Under the pieces are notes generated by a model. It saw only the letters and a program-made list of their open reading frames with translations. It did not search any database and was not told the DNA's origin. A stretch of 64,000 bases of DNA, from positions 86,989 to 150,988 of the forward strand of contig DIOT01000007.1 of the NCBI GenBank assembly GCA_002426195.1, read 5' to 3'. Positions 26,343 through 35,976 of this stretch are shown here, piece after piece. The number at the start of each line of letters is the position of its first letter. Positions within the stretch are counted from its first letter, which is position 1. Both the position numbers and the translations under genes were made by a program. This DNA is from Bacteroidales bacterium UBA5507. Its GTDB lineage: Bacteria; Bacteroidota; Bacteroidia; Bacteroidales; Lentimicrobiaceae.

Positions 26343-27593
26343 TTATAATTTTAATAGCTTCCAGTCAATTGCGTCTTCAGGAGGAGCCATATATACTTCA
26401 TCACCTTCTTTCAAACCCTCCTTTATTATTATCTGATTTTCATTGGTAAGCCCAGTTCTTATCTGCTGCTTAACCTTCTTGCCTACCAAATATACATAGG
26501 AAAGTGAATCAGAATTATGAACGCATTCTATTGGAAGATAAAGCACATTTGGAACAGTTGAAGTATTAATGATATTTTTAGTAGTCATAGCAGGCCTGAG
26601 AATGCTGTCATATTCATGAACATTAATAACAACCTCAAACACTTTTGCGTTTGAACTTCGCATTTGTTCCCCAATATTAGCTACTTCTTTTACCACACCG
26701 GTGTACTTCCTTTCGGGAAAAGCATCAACGGAAATCTGTACCTGCTGCCCGGTCTTTATTTTGCTTATATCAATTTCATTAACGTAAGTCTTGGAGATCA
26801 TTTCTTTCAAATTCGGAAGTGTGGCCACTACATTTTCCCATGAGCCCACAGTAGCTCCTATTCCCATCTTCGAGCCATCCCAATTTCGTTTATATATAAC
26901 CATACCGGATTTGGGAGCTGTAACTGTAAATCCCTGCAACACTTCTCTTATTTGCTCAAGTCGTCGCTGAGCTTGTGTATATGATGCAGATACCTCCTGC
27001 ATGTTGGCATTGGCCTTGTCGGATTTTAACTTATAGTTCTTTTGTGCCTGATCAAATGATCTTTGTGCTTTTTCGAGATCTATTGCAGCCTGGCGCTGAG
27101 TAGCAGGTGGCTCATAAATTGACTGTTCAACAGTAATCTTTCTTTCCTCCAACGCATATCGCAGGTTTATCAATTCCTCACGTGCTGCTCTCATGTCCAT
27201 TGAAGTATCCAGCTTGGTTTTTATATACTGCGACTCGAGCTTTTCGAGCTCACTCTCGAGATCCTTCATTCTGTTGGTAATCTCTGACCTGTCGAGTGAT
27301 GCAACATACTGCCCTGAATCAACTAAAGTTCCTTCAGGGACAATATCGCTTATCTGTACCTGCCAGATCCTGACTTCTCTCATCCCTGCAGGCCCCATTA
27401 TATTTTCGGAATTCTTAGCCTCAAGTTCCCCACTGGTGGTAACATCTATTTTGAAATTACCAAATGCCACTTTCGCTGTTATTGAACTGTCAGATCTGGC
27501 ACCTCTTGTAAAATAGAAAGCAGATCCAACTATAACTATTATTATCAGGGTTAGAATTACCCAAAATCTTCGGCCATTTGAAATTAATGCCAT
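26343..27593 (-). CDS. MacA/HlyD-type periplasmic adaptor protein
   Basis: The 416-residue protein has one N-terminal membrane anchor (FWVILTLIIIVIVGSAFYF), a lipoyl/barrel-sandwich domain split by a coiled-coil hairpin (about 110-235, with LESELEKLESQYIKTK and SYTQAQRRLEQIREVLQG), the returning segment FTVTAPKSGMVIYKR and a beta-barrel plus membrane-proximal domain (TGQQVQISVDAFPERKYTGVVKEVANIGEQ). Such adaptors link an inner-membrane ABC permease to TolC, matching the two downstream genes. It starts the minus-strand operon and has a perfect -7 element upstream (27636-27643). Confidence 0.92.
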   Translation of the reverse strand: MALISNGRRFWVILTLIIIVIVGSAFYFTRGARSDSSITAKVAFGNFKIDVTTSGELEAKNSENIMGPAGMREVRIWQVQISDIVPEGTLVDSGQYVASLDRSEITNRMKDLESELEKLESQYIKTKLDTSMDMRAAREELINLRYALEERKITVEQSIYEPPATQRQAAIDLEKAQRSFDQAQKNYKLKSDKANANMQEVSASYTQAQRRLEQIREVLQGFTVTAPKSGMVIYKRNWDGSKMGIGATVGSWENVVATLPNLKEMISKTYVNEIDISKIKTGQQVQISVDAFPERKYTGVVKEVANIGEQMRSSNAKVFEVVINVHEYDSILRPAMTTKNIINTSTVPNVLYLPIECVHNSDSLSYVYLVGKKVKQQIRTGLTNENQIIIKEGLKEGDEVYMAPPEDAIDWKLLKL

Positions 27594-27635
27594 TGTCGGT
27601 CTGATTTAAGTATTGTTCTTTAATGACGTTAACGA

Positions 27636-27643
27636 CAAAGTTA
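27636..27643 (-). promoter_or_regulatory. Predicted -7 element of the adaptor-permease-TolC operon
   Basis: The minus strand reads TAACTTTG (8/8 match to TAnnTTTG), 42 bp before the adaptor start. Confidence 0.5.
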
Positions 27644-27746
27644 TCACATTATTGGATTAATGTCCGGCAACATAAACAGAATTTTTTCATTTCAAAACTT
27701 TTTATTTCCACAATTGTAAGTTTAGAAGTAACATTAACTTAATTCC

Positions 27747-28907
27747 ATGATAGAGATTTCATCCTTTAAAGATCAGTTCAGAGATTTATATAATAAAGAA
27801 CCACTGGTTTACTTTGCTCCCGGCAGAGTAAATATCATAGGTGAACACACCGATTATAACGGAGGTTTGGTTCTGCCATGTGCAATCAGTTTTGGAACAT
27901 ATCTGGCAATTTCACCTAACAACGATAATATTATCAGGTTCAGAACAACAAACTTCTCTTATTTTACGGAAGTCGGAATGGATGAGCTATCGAGGAAGCA
28001 TGGTGATGAATGGGTAAATTACCCACTGGGAGTTATTGATCAGTTTATCAAAAAGGGAATTAAGATTACGCAGGGATATGATATTCTCTTTTCAGGTGAT
28101 ATACCCAATGGTGCCGGATTATCAAGTTCCGCATCTATTGAACTTGTTATTGCTGTAGCTCTCAACGACTTACTTAAGTCGAATCTCGCACGTATCGAAT
28201 TGATAAAAATGTCGCAGCTGGCTGAGCACGAGTTCGTTGGAACAAAATGTGGGATTATGGATCAATTTGCTGTTGGTATGGGGCAGGCAAATCAAGCTAT
28301 TTTCCTTAACTGTCGGACTCTCGGGTATGAGTTAGTACCACTTATTCTGGAGGATCATACAATTGTTATAATGAATACAAATAAACGCCGTGAACTTGCT
28401 GATTCAAAATATAATGAAAGAGTTGCAGAATGTGCAAGTGCTCTTGAATTTTTGCGGAAAAAGAAAGATATGATTGATTTGAGTGATATAACAATGTCGG
28501 AGTTTGAGCAAATAGGTGATATTATCACTGACCCGGTAATTTATAGAAGAGCTCGGCATGTAATAAGTGAAAATAACAGGGTCAATCTGGCAGTAAGTGC
28601 ACTTAAACGCAGAGATCTGGCAACACTGGGTCAATTGATGAATGATTCACATGAATCATTGCGTCATGATTACCAGGTAACCGGAGCAGAACTTGATACA
28701 ATGGTCAATTCCGCACGCAAAATTAAAGGTGTTATTGGAGCCCGAATGACCGGTGCAGGCTTTGGTGGATGTGCAATTGCAATAGTTGAAAGCCGTTATG
28801 TGGAGGCTGTAATTAATAAGGTAGGTCACTCCTATGAAACCGAAATACAGCTAAAACCCATTTTCTATGTCGCAACTGTTGGTGATGGTGCCGGAATTGT
28901 CCAATAA
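27747..28907 (+). CDS. galK: Galactokinase
   Basis: GalK phosphorylates galactose to galactose 1-phosphate in the Leloir pathway. The 386-residue GHMP kinase has the galactose-binding signature PGRVNIIGEHTDYNGGLVLP near the N-terminus, the phosphate-binding loop GDIPNGAGLSSSASIE, KCGIMDQFAVGMG and the third motif ARMTGAGFGGCAIAIVE. It stands alone, with no galT, galE, galM or sugar transporter adjacent. A near-match -7 element (TAAGTTTA, 27717-27724) lies upstream. The 3' end faces the MoxR gene, 12 bp apart, with no clear terminator. Confidence 0.96.
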   Translation: MIEISSFKDQFRDLYNKEPLVYFAPGRVNIIGEHTDYNGGLVLPCAISFGTYLAISPNNDNIIRFRTTNFSYFTEVGMDELSRKHGDEWVNYPLGVIDQFIKKGIKITQGYDILFSGDIPNGAGLSSSASIELVIAVALNDLLKSNLARIELIKMSQLAEHEFVGTKCGIMDQFAVGMGQANQAIFLNCRTLGYELVPLILEDHTIVIMNTNKRRELADSKYNERVAECASALEFLRKKKDMIDLSDITMSEFEQIGDIITDPVIYRRARHVISENNRVNLAVSALKRRDLATLGQLMNDSHESLRHDYQVTGAELDTMVNSARKIKGVIGARMTGAGFGGCAIAIVESRYVEAVINKVGHSYETEIQLKPIFYVATVGDGAGIVQ

Positions 28908-28919
28908 GCTTTTTGCTGT

Positions 28920-29891
28920 TTAATTTTTCAGAAGCTCTTCTACAATCATCTTCACGGTAATTCCTTCAGCTTCAGCCTTATAATTTCTCACAATCCTGTG
29001 TCTTAGGATGTTAGTCGCAACGGCTTGTACATCTTCAATATCAGGAGAATATTTACCTCTTATGGCTGCATTGCATTTAGCTCCGATAATCATGTACTGA
29101 GAAGCTCTTGGACCTGCACCCCAGGTTAGGTACTTGTTAGCCCAATCATGTGCAGTTGCTGTTCCTGGTCTTGTTCGGGCAGCTGTCTTTACCGCATACT
29201 GATAAACATTATCAGGAACAGGAATTCTTCTTATCAAATTCTGGTAATAAAGAATCTCCTCTGTATCAAGAACTACCTCGGTTGTTGAAACTTTTTCAGT
29301 AGTGGTATTTTTCACTACATTAAGTTCTTGTTCCATTGAGGGGTAATCAAGCCAGATATTAAGCATAAACCTGTCAAGTTGTGCTTCAGGTAATGGGTAC
29401 GTACCTTCTTGTTCTATAGGATTCTGAGTGGCAAGAACGAAAAAAGGTTCAGTGAGCGTATGCCTGTTACCGGCAACAGTAACAGCTTTCTCCTGCATCG
29501 CTTCAAGAAGTGCTGATTGTGTTTTAGGGGGAGTACGGTTTATCTCATCCGCAAGAATAATATTTGCGAAGATTGGTCCTCTCAGAAACCTGAATTTCCT
29601 GTTCTCATCCAGAATCTCGGTCCCGATTATGTCTGTTGGCATCAAATCGGGGGTAAATTGTATTCGACTGTATGTTAAACCCAACGACTGGGCAATAGTA
29701 TTTACAAGCAATGTTTTTGCCAATCCGGGAACCCCAACCAATAATGCATGCCCTTTGCTGAAAATACAAATGAGGACATCCCTGATAACATCATCCTGAC
29801 CGACAATGACTTTATGTATCTCCTGAGTTAACTGGTTATATTTACCAACAAAAGAATCAACTGCATCAACATCCGACTTAAATGAAATCAT
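28920..29891 (-). CDS. MoxR family AAA+ ATPase
   Basis: The 323-residue protein is a MoxR-type AAA+ ATPase, a group of chaperone-like ATPases often working with von Willebrand factor A domain proteins. It shows a Walker A (LLVGVPGLAKTLLVNTIAQ), the MoxR signature RIQFTPDLMPTDIIGTE, Walker B (IILADEINRTPPKTQSALLEAMQEK), sensor 1 (VLATQNPIEQEGTYPLPEAQLDRF) and the C-terminal lid with GASPRA-like GAGPRASQYMI. The usual DUF58 and VWA partners are not next to it; instead it ends a run of periplasmic foldase genes 50 bp after surA. Confidence 0.95.
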   Translation of the reverse strand: MISFKSDVDAVDSFVGKYNQLTQEIHKVIVGQDDVIRDVLICIFSKGHALLVGVPGLAKTLLVNTIAQSLGLTYSRIQFTPDLMPTDIIGTEILDENRKFRFLRGPIFANIILADEINRTPPKTQSALLEAMQEKAVTVAGNRHTLTEPFFVLATQNPIEQEGTYPLPEAQLDRFMLNIWLDYPSMEQELNVVKNTTTEKVSTTEVVLDTEEILYYQNLIRRIPVPDNVYQYAVKTAARTRPGTATAHDWANKYLTWGAGPRASQYMIIGAKCNAAIRGKYSPDIEDVQAVATNILRHRIVRNYKAEAEGITVKMIVEELLKN

Positions 29892-29941
29892 TTTTTTAGG
29901 TTATTTAGGTTAACATTGCATGGTTTAACAACAAGCAAGAG

Positions 29942-31309
29942 CTATTGGTTTTCCAATGACCAGTTATGTTTGAAATTACAATTCTTATAAGCGTCATTAA
30001 TATTGAAATAAGTCTTCTGAATCTTGTCGGATAACCAATCATCAATCACATCAGCTTTCTTCTTATTCAGAGCCCATTCCTGAATTGCTGTGTAATCCTC
30101 TCTCAGATTGGCCATATGTGGTTCAGTCTTGCTTTTAATGTATACTATCTGAAGGAACTGTTTTCCTTCATCATTTTCATCGTCAACAGGACCTGAAACA
30201 TCACCAGGATTCATATTTCTGATTACGCGACTGATATTACTGCTTAAAATACCGGGATCAGAAACATCAGCAGGAAAACGTGTATTTCCGGTAGCAGGGT
30301 TTACCATTAATCCTCCACTGATTTTATTAGGATCATCAGAAAACTTTAATGCTGCATCTTCGAAAGTCATCTGATTTGTACGAATGAGGTTTGCAATACT
30401 GTCGAGCAAATTACTTGCATTATTTAATTCGGTTGTCGAAATTTTGGGTCTGATTAAAATATGGCGGGTATTAATCTGCTCACCTCTTCGCTCAAGCATT
30501 TGAATGATGTGGTATCCGGCTTGTGTCTTGATAATCTCAGAAACCTCTCCCTTTTTTAACTGAAAAGCGGCAGCTTCATATTCAGGATAAAGCTGGCCTC
30601 TGCCAACAAATCCAACCTCCCCCCTTCTCCTTGATGAACCGGGATCTTCAGAATAGAGTACAGCAAGAGCTCCAAAATCTTCACCTGCCATTATCCTGTC
30701 GCGAAGCTGTTTTATCCGATCACGCGTTGCATCAAGCTCTTCTTTGCTTATTTCAGGCATTTTTACAATCTGTCCGATCTCAATTTCCGATGCTATAACA
30801 GGAACACTGTCTTTCGGGAGAGCACTAAACATTTTACGCACTTCAGCAGGTGTAACTTTAACATCCTTGATAAGTCCTTGCTGAACTTCTTCAACCATCA
30901 ATTGGTCCTTTATTATCGGACGAAACTCTTCTCTGATTTCCAGGAGACTCTTCTTATAGTGCTTTTCCATCTTCTCCTGTGAACCAAATTGAGCGATGAA
31001 GTACCTGAACCGTGCATCCATTGTTTGATTTACCTGATCATCAGTAACCTCAATACTATCGAGCTCAGCCTGATTCAGCATCAACTTTTGAAAGAGCATA
31101 TCCTCAAAAATCTGGCATCTGAGAGCTTCGGCATTTGCCACTGTCCCCTGTGCTCTGTATTGAATATATTGAGTTTCAATATCAGAAGCCAGTATGTAGT
31201 TGGATCCCACCACTGCTACAACTTCATCAATTACTTGCTCCTGGGCTTTTGCCTGCCATGTGCACAGCATTCCAATTGTCAAAATCGATGCACAAATAAC
31301 TTTTTTCAT
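29942..31309 (-). CDS. surA: Periplasmic chaperone/peptidyl-prolyl isomerase SurA-like
   Basis: SurA escorts outer-membrane proteins through the periplasm. From the ATG at 31307-31309 the product has 455 residues with a signal peptide ending AKAQ. The SurA N-domain (VIDEVVAVVGSNYILASDIETQYIQYRAQG) is followed by two parvulin domains: the first around EIEIGQIVKMPEISKEELDATRDRIKQLRDRIMAGEDFGALAVLYSEDPGSSRRRGEVGFVGRGQLYPEYEAAAFQLKKGEVSEIIKTQAGYHIIQMLER, the second around NTRHILIRPKIS with DPNKISGGLM. The open frame extends 37 codons upstream but that part lacks signal features and overlaps the preceding gene. It is the third foldase gene of the run. Confidence 0.92.
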   Translation of the reverse strand: MKKVICASILTIGMLCTWQAKAQEQVIDEVVAVVGSNYILASDIETQYIQYRAQGTVANAEALRCQIFEDMLFQKLMLNQAELDSIEVTDDQVNQTMDARFRYFIAQFGSQEKMEKHYKKSLLEIREEFRPIIKDQLMVEEVQQGLIKDVKVTPAEVRKMFSALPKDSVPVIASEIEIGQIVKMPEISKEELDATRDRIKQLRDRIMAGEDFGALAVLYSEDPGSSRRRGEVGFVGRGQLYPEYEAAAFQLKKGEVSEIIKTQAGYHIIQMLERRGEQINTRHILIRPKISTTELNNASNLLDSIANLIRTNQMTFEDAALKFSDDPNKISGGLMVNPATGNTRFPADVSDPGILSSNISRVIRNMNPGDVSGPVDDENDEGKQFLQIVYIKSKTEPHMANLREDYTAIQEWALNKKKADVIDDWLSDKIQKTYFNINDAYKNCNFKHNWSLENQ

Positions 31310-31355
31310 ATAATACGGCTCCAAATTCTTAATAGTCCCTTTAATTATAATCTTC

Positions 31356-32225
31356 CTAATAAATAGTGAATTCCTTTTTCGCAAGTGCTTCCTGGAAAAC
31401 TGTCTGCTGCATCTTGTCAATCAACTCAATTCTTCTGGTATTCAATATCATGTTTTTAATATTCTCTTTCTCGAGCTGCAGTGGTGACAACGCTTCCTTT
31501 GTCTTTATCTCTTTGAAACGTATAAGATAGGTAAAAAGTGAATCACTGAATTCATAGAACGTTCTTCCGGTTAGAAAATTCTCCTCATCACCGGTTACAA
31601 TTGGAATCTCTTTTTTAAGATCATCAAACCTGATCCAACTCTCATCATCAGTGAAACAAACTAACATTGACTTATCACACAGTAAATTCAATTTATCTAA
31701 ATCGCCTTCCTTGTCAGATTTCAGATACCGAGTTGCTTTTGAAATGAGATCAGTACCTGACGATGAAACAGGAATCTTGACATAATTAACTCTTACTATG
31801 TTTTCCTGAAGTAGAAAGTTCTGCTTGTTTTCGTTGTAAAAGAATTCAATTTGCTCCTCGGTGACAATTGTGTCAAGTTTCTGCCTTATAAGTTCCCTCT
31901 CATACTCGTATATGATGAGTGAATTCCGGTAAGACTCAAGCTGCTCCTTGAAATCTTTCTGTTCATTGCTAAGATTACTTTCAGCCTGATGCAGAAGTAT
32001 CTGTTGCATTATCCAGTTATCAATGTATTGCCTGGTAATTGCAATGCTATCGTCAGATGATGTCCCCGGTAAAACAATACCAGCCAGATCTGCGGCATAC
32101 AAATAATTACCGAGACATTCCGCAACCACATGGTTCCCTTCTTTTGCTGAAAATTTATTGCATGAAAAGGAAACAACAGCTATTAAAGTGAACCATGTGA
32201 TATAGGAAATTATTCTCATCTTCAA
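31356..32225 (-). CDS. SurA-like lipoprotein without a recognisable isomerase domain
   Basis: The 289-residue product has a lipoprotein signal (VSFSC, Cys22). It shows the SurA/PpiD-type helical chaperone region (VAECLGNYLYAADLAGIVLPGTSSDDSIAITRQYIDNWIMQQILLHQAESNLSNEQKDFKEQLESYRNSLIIYEYERELIRQKLDTIVTEEQIEFFYNENKQNF), but no parvulin motif (no HILI or GGDLG-like segment) can be seen in the middle. It sits between two genuine foldases, 16 bp after the first and 46 bp before surA, so it very likely works with them on outer-membrane protein folding. It may be an inactive scaffold or chaperone. Confidence 0.8.
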   Translation of the reverse strand: MKMRIISYITWFTLIAVVSFSCNKFSAKEGNHVVAECLGNYLYAADLAGIVLPGTSSDDSIAITRQYIDNWIMQQILLHQAESNLSNEQKDFKEQLESYRNSLIIYEYERELIRQKLDTIVTEEQIEFFYNENKQNFLLQENIVRVNYVKIPVSSSGTDLISKATRYLKSDKEGDLDKLNLLCDKSMLVCFTDDESWIRFDDLKKEIPIVTGDEENFLTGRTFYEFSDSLFTYLIRFKEIKTKEALSPLQLEKENIKNMILNTRRIELIDKMQQTVFQEALAKKEFTIY

Positions 32226-32241
32226 TCAGATTACCGACTTC

Positions 32242-34251
32242 TTAATTTATCGACGAAAGAACTTCCTGATTAACTTTATACGGATATTTATTACGCAGTT
32301 CCTTTATCCATTCTTTTTCGAGGAAGTCCTGATAGTTTGCAGTTACAATGCCTCTGGCTTCATTAAGTTTCTTTGGCTCAGGAGCAATCACATCATTAAT
32401 ATGTGTGATAACAACAGAAGCGTTATTCAAGGAATCTTTCATTTCACCTTTCTTCCACATCATAGAGTCAACATCCTGATTCTCGCCTTTCTCTAGTTTC
32501 TGCTGATCTAAAGTAAGTAAGGTAGTGCTGTCATTATTAAACATTTCAAGAAGTTCTGTATTCGTCAGTCCTTTTTTAATGGAGGATTTCAGATTATCGA
32601 TAAGCTTCTTATCACTTGATTTAAGAGTATAGAACGAAACATCGGCTCTTTCACCCCACATGTAGTTATTCTTATTTGCTTCATAGTAGTTCTCAAGCCC
32701 TACTGTATCCTTGCTGGCTCTTGACCAGATCATATCTTCAGTTAACTCGAATAAAAGAATACCGTCACGATATTCCTGCATCAGACTCTTAAACTCAGGA
32801 TACTTTCCTTCAAGTTGGCTATCTTCATATTCAAGCAGTTTCTCAGTAACAAATGTGTTAAACATTCTGTCGACAAAAGCAGGAATATTTTCAGGCGTTA
32901 TCTGGCGTTGATGTGTAGCCAGCCATTGAGCGAAATCCTGCTGCGAATAACCTCTTCTTCCAATTGTGAACATGTTCTTTTCAAGCCCTGCAGCCTGTGA
33001 TGCATTCCACTTACCACTAAACACAGAATCATTTACAACCTTGTAGAATTCATTTTTAGCTTTCTGGTTCTGAGTGAATTTATATTCATCCTTAATCCTG
33101 CTAACCAATGCGTCTTCACTCTTCTTGGCGCGATCACTTCTCGAAAGGTTTTGCTTTAATTCTGTAAGGTTATCATCAAATGTTCCAATCTCTTTCCGGT
33201 CAAGCAGCTTTACAATATGCCACCCGAAAGAAGACGAAAATGGCTGAGAAATCTCTCCTATTTGGCCCAACTTTGATACTTCCCGTATAAATTCAGGTAT
33301 CATTCTGTTTGCTCCAAACCAGGGAAGAACACCTCCCTTTGTTGCAGTTGACTTATCATCAGAGAATTCCTTGGCAACAGCAGCGAAATCTTCGCCATTT
33401 TTGAGCTTATCATAAGCCTGTGTTACTTTAGCTTTCATTGTAATACTATCTGCCTGTGAAGCTCCGGCAGGAACCTGAACAAGAATATGGGCAACCTGAA
33501 CCCTTCCCAATGCAGGCTTTCTGTCGGTTACCTTAATCAGGTGATAACCAAAATCACTTCTTACAGGCATTGAAACCTCTCCTACTTTAGTATTATATGC
33601 TCCGGTTTCAAAAGGATATACCATATCAAATACAGTAAAATATCCCAGGTCGCCTTTATTACCTTTAATCTTTCTTCCTTCCACATCTCGATCCCTGGCT
33701 GACAAATCATCGGAATGCTTTTCTGCCAGCATCCCAAAATCCTCTCCTTTTATGGCTTGCTTACGAATCGACATCACCTTTTTGTAAGCCGCTAAAGTGT
33801 CATCGGGCGTAGCTGTCTTGTCAACCTTAATCAGCAGGTGGCTTGCTCTGATATCTTCCTTTTTGCGATTATAAGCCTCTTCAAGAAGCGTACGGTTCAT
33901 CTTTTCATCAATAAGATAAGGCTGTGCCAGCTGCTTACGGTAACCGGCAAGCTCATTAATAAATGACTGCATGGTGTCCATGCCTAACGATTCAGCTTCC
34001 CTAACCTTTAAGCGAAAATTGATATAAAGCTCCATGTACTCTTCAAGAGACTTCCGGTCAATAACTTCGCCATTAACATTGTTTTTCTGATAAACATTTA
34101 AAAACTCACTCTTGGTGATTTCTTCCCCGGCTACTGTCAGTATAACAGGATCTTTATCCTGAGCCTTAAGAGAAGAAACTGATAATAAGATAATAACGCC
34201 GGCTATGATAGAAAGGGCGCTCATGTTGTTTTTCATTTTTAGGAAATTCAT
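32242..34251 (-). CDS. Periplasmic peptidyl-prolyl isomerase with two parvulin domains
   Basis: The 669-residue protein has a signal peptide (IAGVIILLSVSSLKAQ; start may be the ATG at 34236). After a SurA-like N-terminal chaperone helix (ITKSEFLNVYQKNN, YMELYINFRLKVREAESLGMDT) come two parvulin domains: one at about residues 130-235 (IRASHLLIKV, EKHSDDLSARDRDVEGRKIKGNKGDLGYF, GYHLIKVTDRK) and one at about 240-345 (VQVAHILVQV, FSDDKSTATKGGVLPWFG, GWHIVKLLDRK). A long helical C-terminal region follows (about 360-669). It is the first foldase gene downstream of guaB (54 bp). It probably assists outer-membrane or T9SS client folding. Confidence 0.92.
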   Translation of the reverse strand: MNFLKMKNNMSALSIIAGVIILLSVSSLKAQDKDPVILTVAGEEITKSEFLNVYQKNNVNGEVIDRKSLEEYMELYINFRLKVREAESLGMDTMQSFINELAGYRKQLAQPYLIDEKMNRTLLEEAYNRKKEDIRASHLLIKVDKTATPDDTLAAYKKVMSIRKQAIKGEDFGMLAEKHSDDLSARDRDVEGRKIKGNKGDLGYFTVFDMVYPFETGAYNTKVGEVSMPVRSDFGYHLIKVTDRKPALGRVQVAHILVQVPAGASQADSITMKAKVTQAYDKLKNGEDFAAVAKEFSDDKSTATKGGVLPWFGANRMIPEFIREVSKLGQIGEISQPFSSSFGWHIVKLLDRKEIGTFDDNLTELKQNLSRSDRAKKSEDALVSRIKDEYKFTQNQKAKNEFYKVVNDSVFSGKWNASQAAGLEKNMFTIGRRGYSQQDFAQWLATHQRQITPENIPAFVDRMFNTFVTEKLLEYEDSQLEGKYPEFKSLMQEYRDGILLFELTEDMIWSRASKDTVGLENYYEANKNNYMWGERADVSFYTLKSSDKKLIDNLKSSIKKGLTNTELLEMFNNDSTTLLTLDQQKLEKGENQDVDSMMWKKGEMKDSLNNASVVITHINDVIAPEPKKLNEARGIVTANYQDFLEKEWIKELRNKYPYKVNQEVLSSIN

Positions 34252-34305
34252 TATTAGGTCTTATTATACGGTTTTATATTGGTATGAAATTGGTTGTAAG
34301 AATAG

Positions 34306-35775
34306 TTATCTGCTATAATTAGGCGCTTCACGGGTAATCGTTATGTCGTGTGGATGGCTCTCGGTAACTCCTGCAGATGTTATTTTCATAAAACGGGCAT
34401 TTTGCAGTTGTTCAATTGTTGCAGAGCCGGTATATCCCATACCTGCCCTTAAACCTCCAATAAGCTGATAGACCACTTCGGATAAAGTACCTTTATAAGG
34501 AACTCTTCCAACGATACCTTCGGGAACGAGCTTTTTAATATCATCCTCTGTATCCTGGAAATAACGATCTTTCGAACCCTTCTGCATTGCTTCAATAGAG
34601 CCCATACCACGATAAGTCTTGTATTTACGGCCCTCAAAAATGATAGTTTCTCCGGGCGATTCTTCAACTCCGGCAAAAAGGCTTCCTGCCATTACTGTAT
34701 CTGCCCCGGCTGCCAAAGCTTTAGCTATGTCGCCTGTATATCTGATTCCACCATCAGCAATCACAGGTATCCCGGTATCCTTTAATTCGCGTGCCACCTC
34801 GTACACTGCAGTCAACTGGGGAACACCAATACCGGCAATTATACGGGTTGTGCAAATAGAACCCGGGCCAATACCGACTTTTATACCATCTATATTTAAC
34901 TTTTTCAGATCTCTCGCAGCTTCAGCAGTAGCAATATTTCCCAGTACCAAATCAGTATTGGGGAAGTGCTTTTTGAATAATCTCACTGCTTCAAATACAC
35001 CTTTTGAGTGCCCATGAGCAGTATCGATTACGACAGCATCAACGCCATTGGCTACCAATGCTTCTACTCTTTCAATTAGATCCCTTGTTATACCAACCGC
35101 AGCCGCAACGCGCAACCTACCGCGTTCATCCTTACAGGCATTTGGCCGGGCCTTAATTTTTATGATATCCTTATAGGTAATTAATCCTATAAGTTTAAAA
35201 TCCTTATCAACTACCGGTAATTTCTCAATCTTATACTCCTGAAGTATGTCGGCTGCTTTTTCAAAATCAGTGAATTCAGTTGTTGTTATAAGATTTTCCT
35301 TTGTCATTACTTCATATACAGGTTTCCGCGGATCACGCTCAAACCTGAGATCCCTGTTAGTTATAATCCCGACCAGCTTATTTCGGTTATCTACAACAGG
35401 AATGCCTCCGATTTTGTATTCAGCCATTATGTTAAATGCATCGGCTACCAATGCACTCTCCGGCAATGTCACAGGATCGAGTATCATTCCATTCTCTGCG
35501 CGCTTTACTTTGCGAACTTCATTGGCCTGATCATCAATTGACATATTCTTATGAATAACACCAATACCGCCTTCCTGAGCCATAGCAATGGCCATAACAG
35601 AATCAGTAACTGTGTCCATTGCTGCTGATACAATGGGTATATTAACTTTTATATTTCTCGAAAACCTGGAACTTGTGTCAACATCACGGGGAAGAATCTC
35701 AGAATAAGCCGGAACCAAAAGTACGTCATCGTACGTGTATCCTTCTCCCACAAATTTTTCATTACTAAACGACAT
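34306..35775 (-). CDS. guaB: IMP dehydrogenase
   Basis: GuaB oxidises IMP to XMP with NAD, the committed step of GMP synthesis. The 489-residue protein has the standard layout: TYDDVLLVPAYSEILPRDVD at the start, two CBS domains (about 95-205), the catalytic loop GIGPGSICTTRIIAGIGVPQLTA with its Cys, and the flap region MGSIEAMQKGSKDRYFQ followed by EGIVGRVPYKG. A perfect -7 element lies just upstream. It precedes the foldase genes on the same strand at 54 bp and may share a transcript with them. Confidence 0.98.
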   Translation of the reverse strand: MSFSNEKFVGEGYTYDDVLLVPAYSEILPRDVDTSSRFSRNIKVNIPIVSAAMDTVTDSVMAIAMAQEGGIGVIHKNMSIDDQANEVRKVKRAENGMILDPVTLPESALVADAFNIMAEYKIGGIPVVDNRNKLVGIITNRDLRFERDPRKPVYEVMTKENLITTTEFTDFEKAADILQEYKIEKLPVVDKDFKLIGLITYKDIIKIKARPNACKDERGRLRVAAAVGITRDLIERVEALVANGVDAVVIDTAHGHSKGVFEAVRLFKKHFPNTDLVLGNIATAEAARDLKKLNIDGIKVGIGPGSICTTRIIAGIGVPQLTAVYEVARELKDTGIPVIADGGIRYTGDIAKALAAGADTVMAGSLFAGVEESPGETIIFEGRKYKTYRGMGSIEAMQKGSKDRYFQDTEDDIKKLVPEGIVGRVPYKGTLSEVVYQLIGGLRAGMGYTGSATIEQLQNARFMKITSAGVTESHPHDITITREAPNYSR

Positions 35776-35795
35776 AATTCAATTTTTGGAATTTG

Positions 35796-35803
35796 CAAAG
35801 TTA
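35796..35803 (-). promoter_or_regulatory. Predicted -7 element of guaB
   Basis: The minus strand reads TAACTTTG (8/8 match to TAnnTTTG), 20 bp before the guaB ATG. Confidence 0.55.
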
Positions 35804-35976
35804 ATTAAAAATGATAAAGTTGAAGGATTGAGCCGCATTGCTTTCTTAATAAAATATAAAAATAAAAGTCATTATTTGAACCATTTTGAAAAGTAATTCC
35901 TTAAAAAATCGGTTTTGAATGTTCGTGACCAATAAAAAGTTTTTACTTTGCACTCACTTATTCTAAAAGCCAATTC

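Noticed and set aside
31310..31420. A 37-codon upstream extension of surA
   Set aside because: It overlaps the preceding lipoprotein gene and puts residues before a perfectly good signal peptide that starts at 31309.
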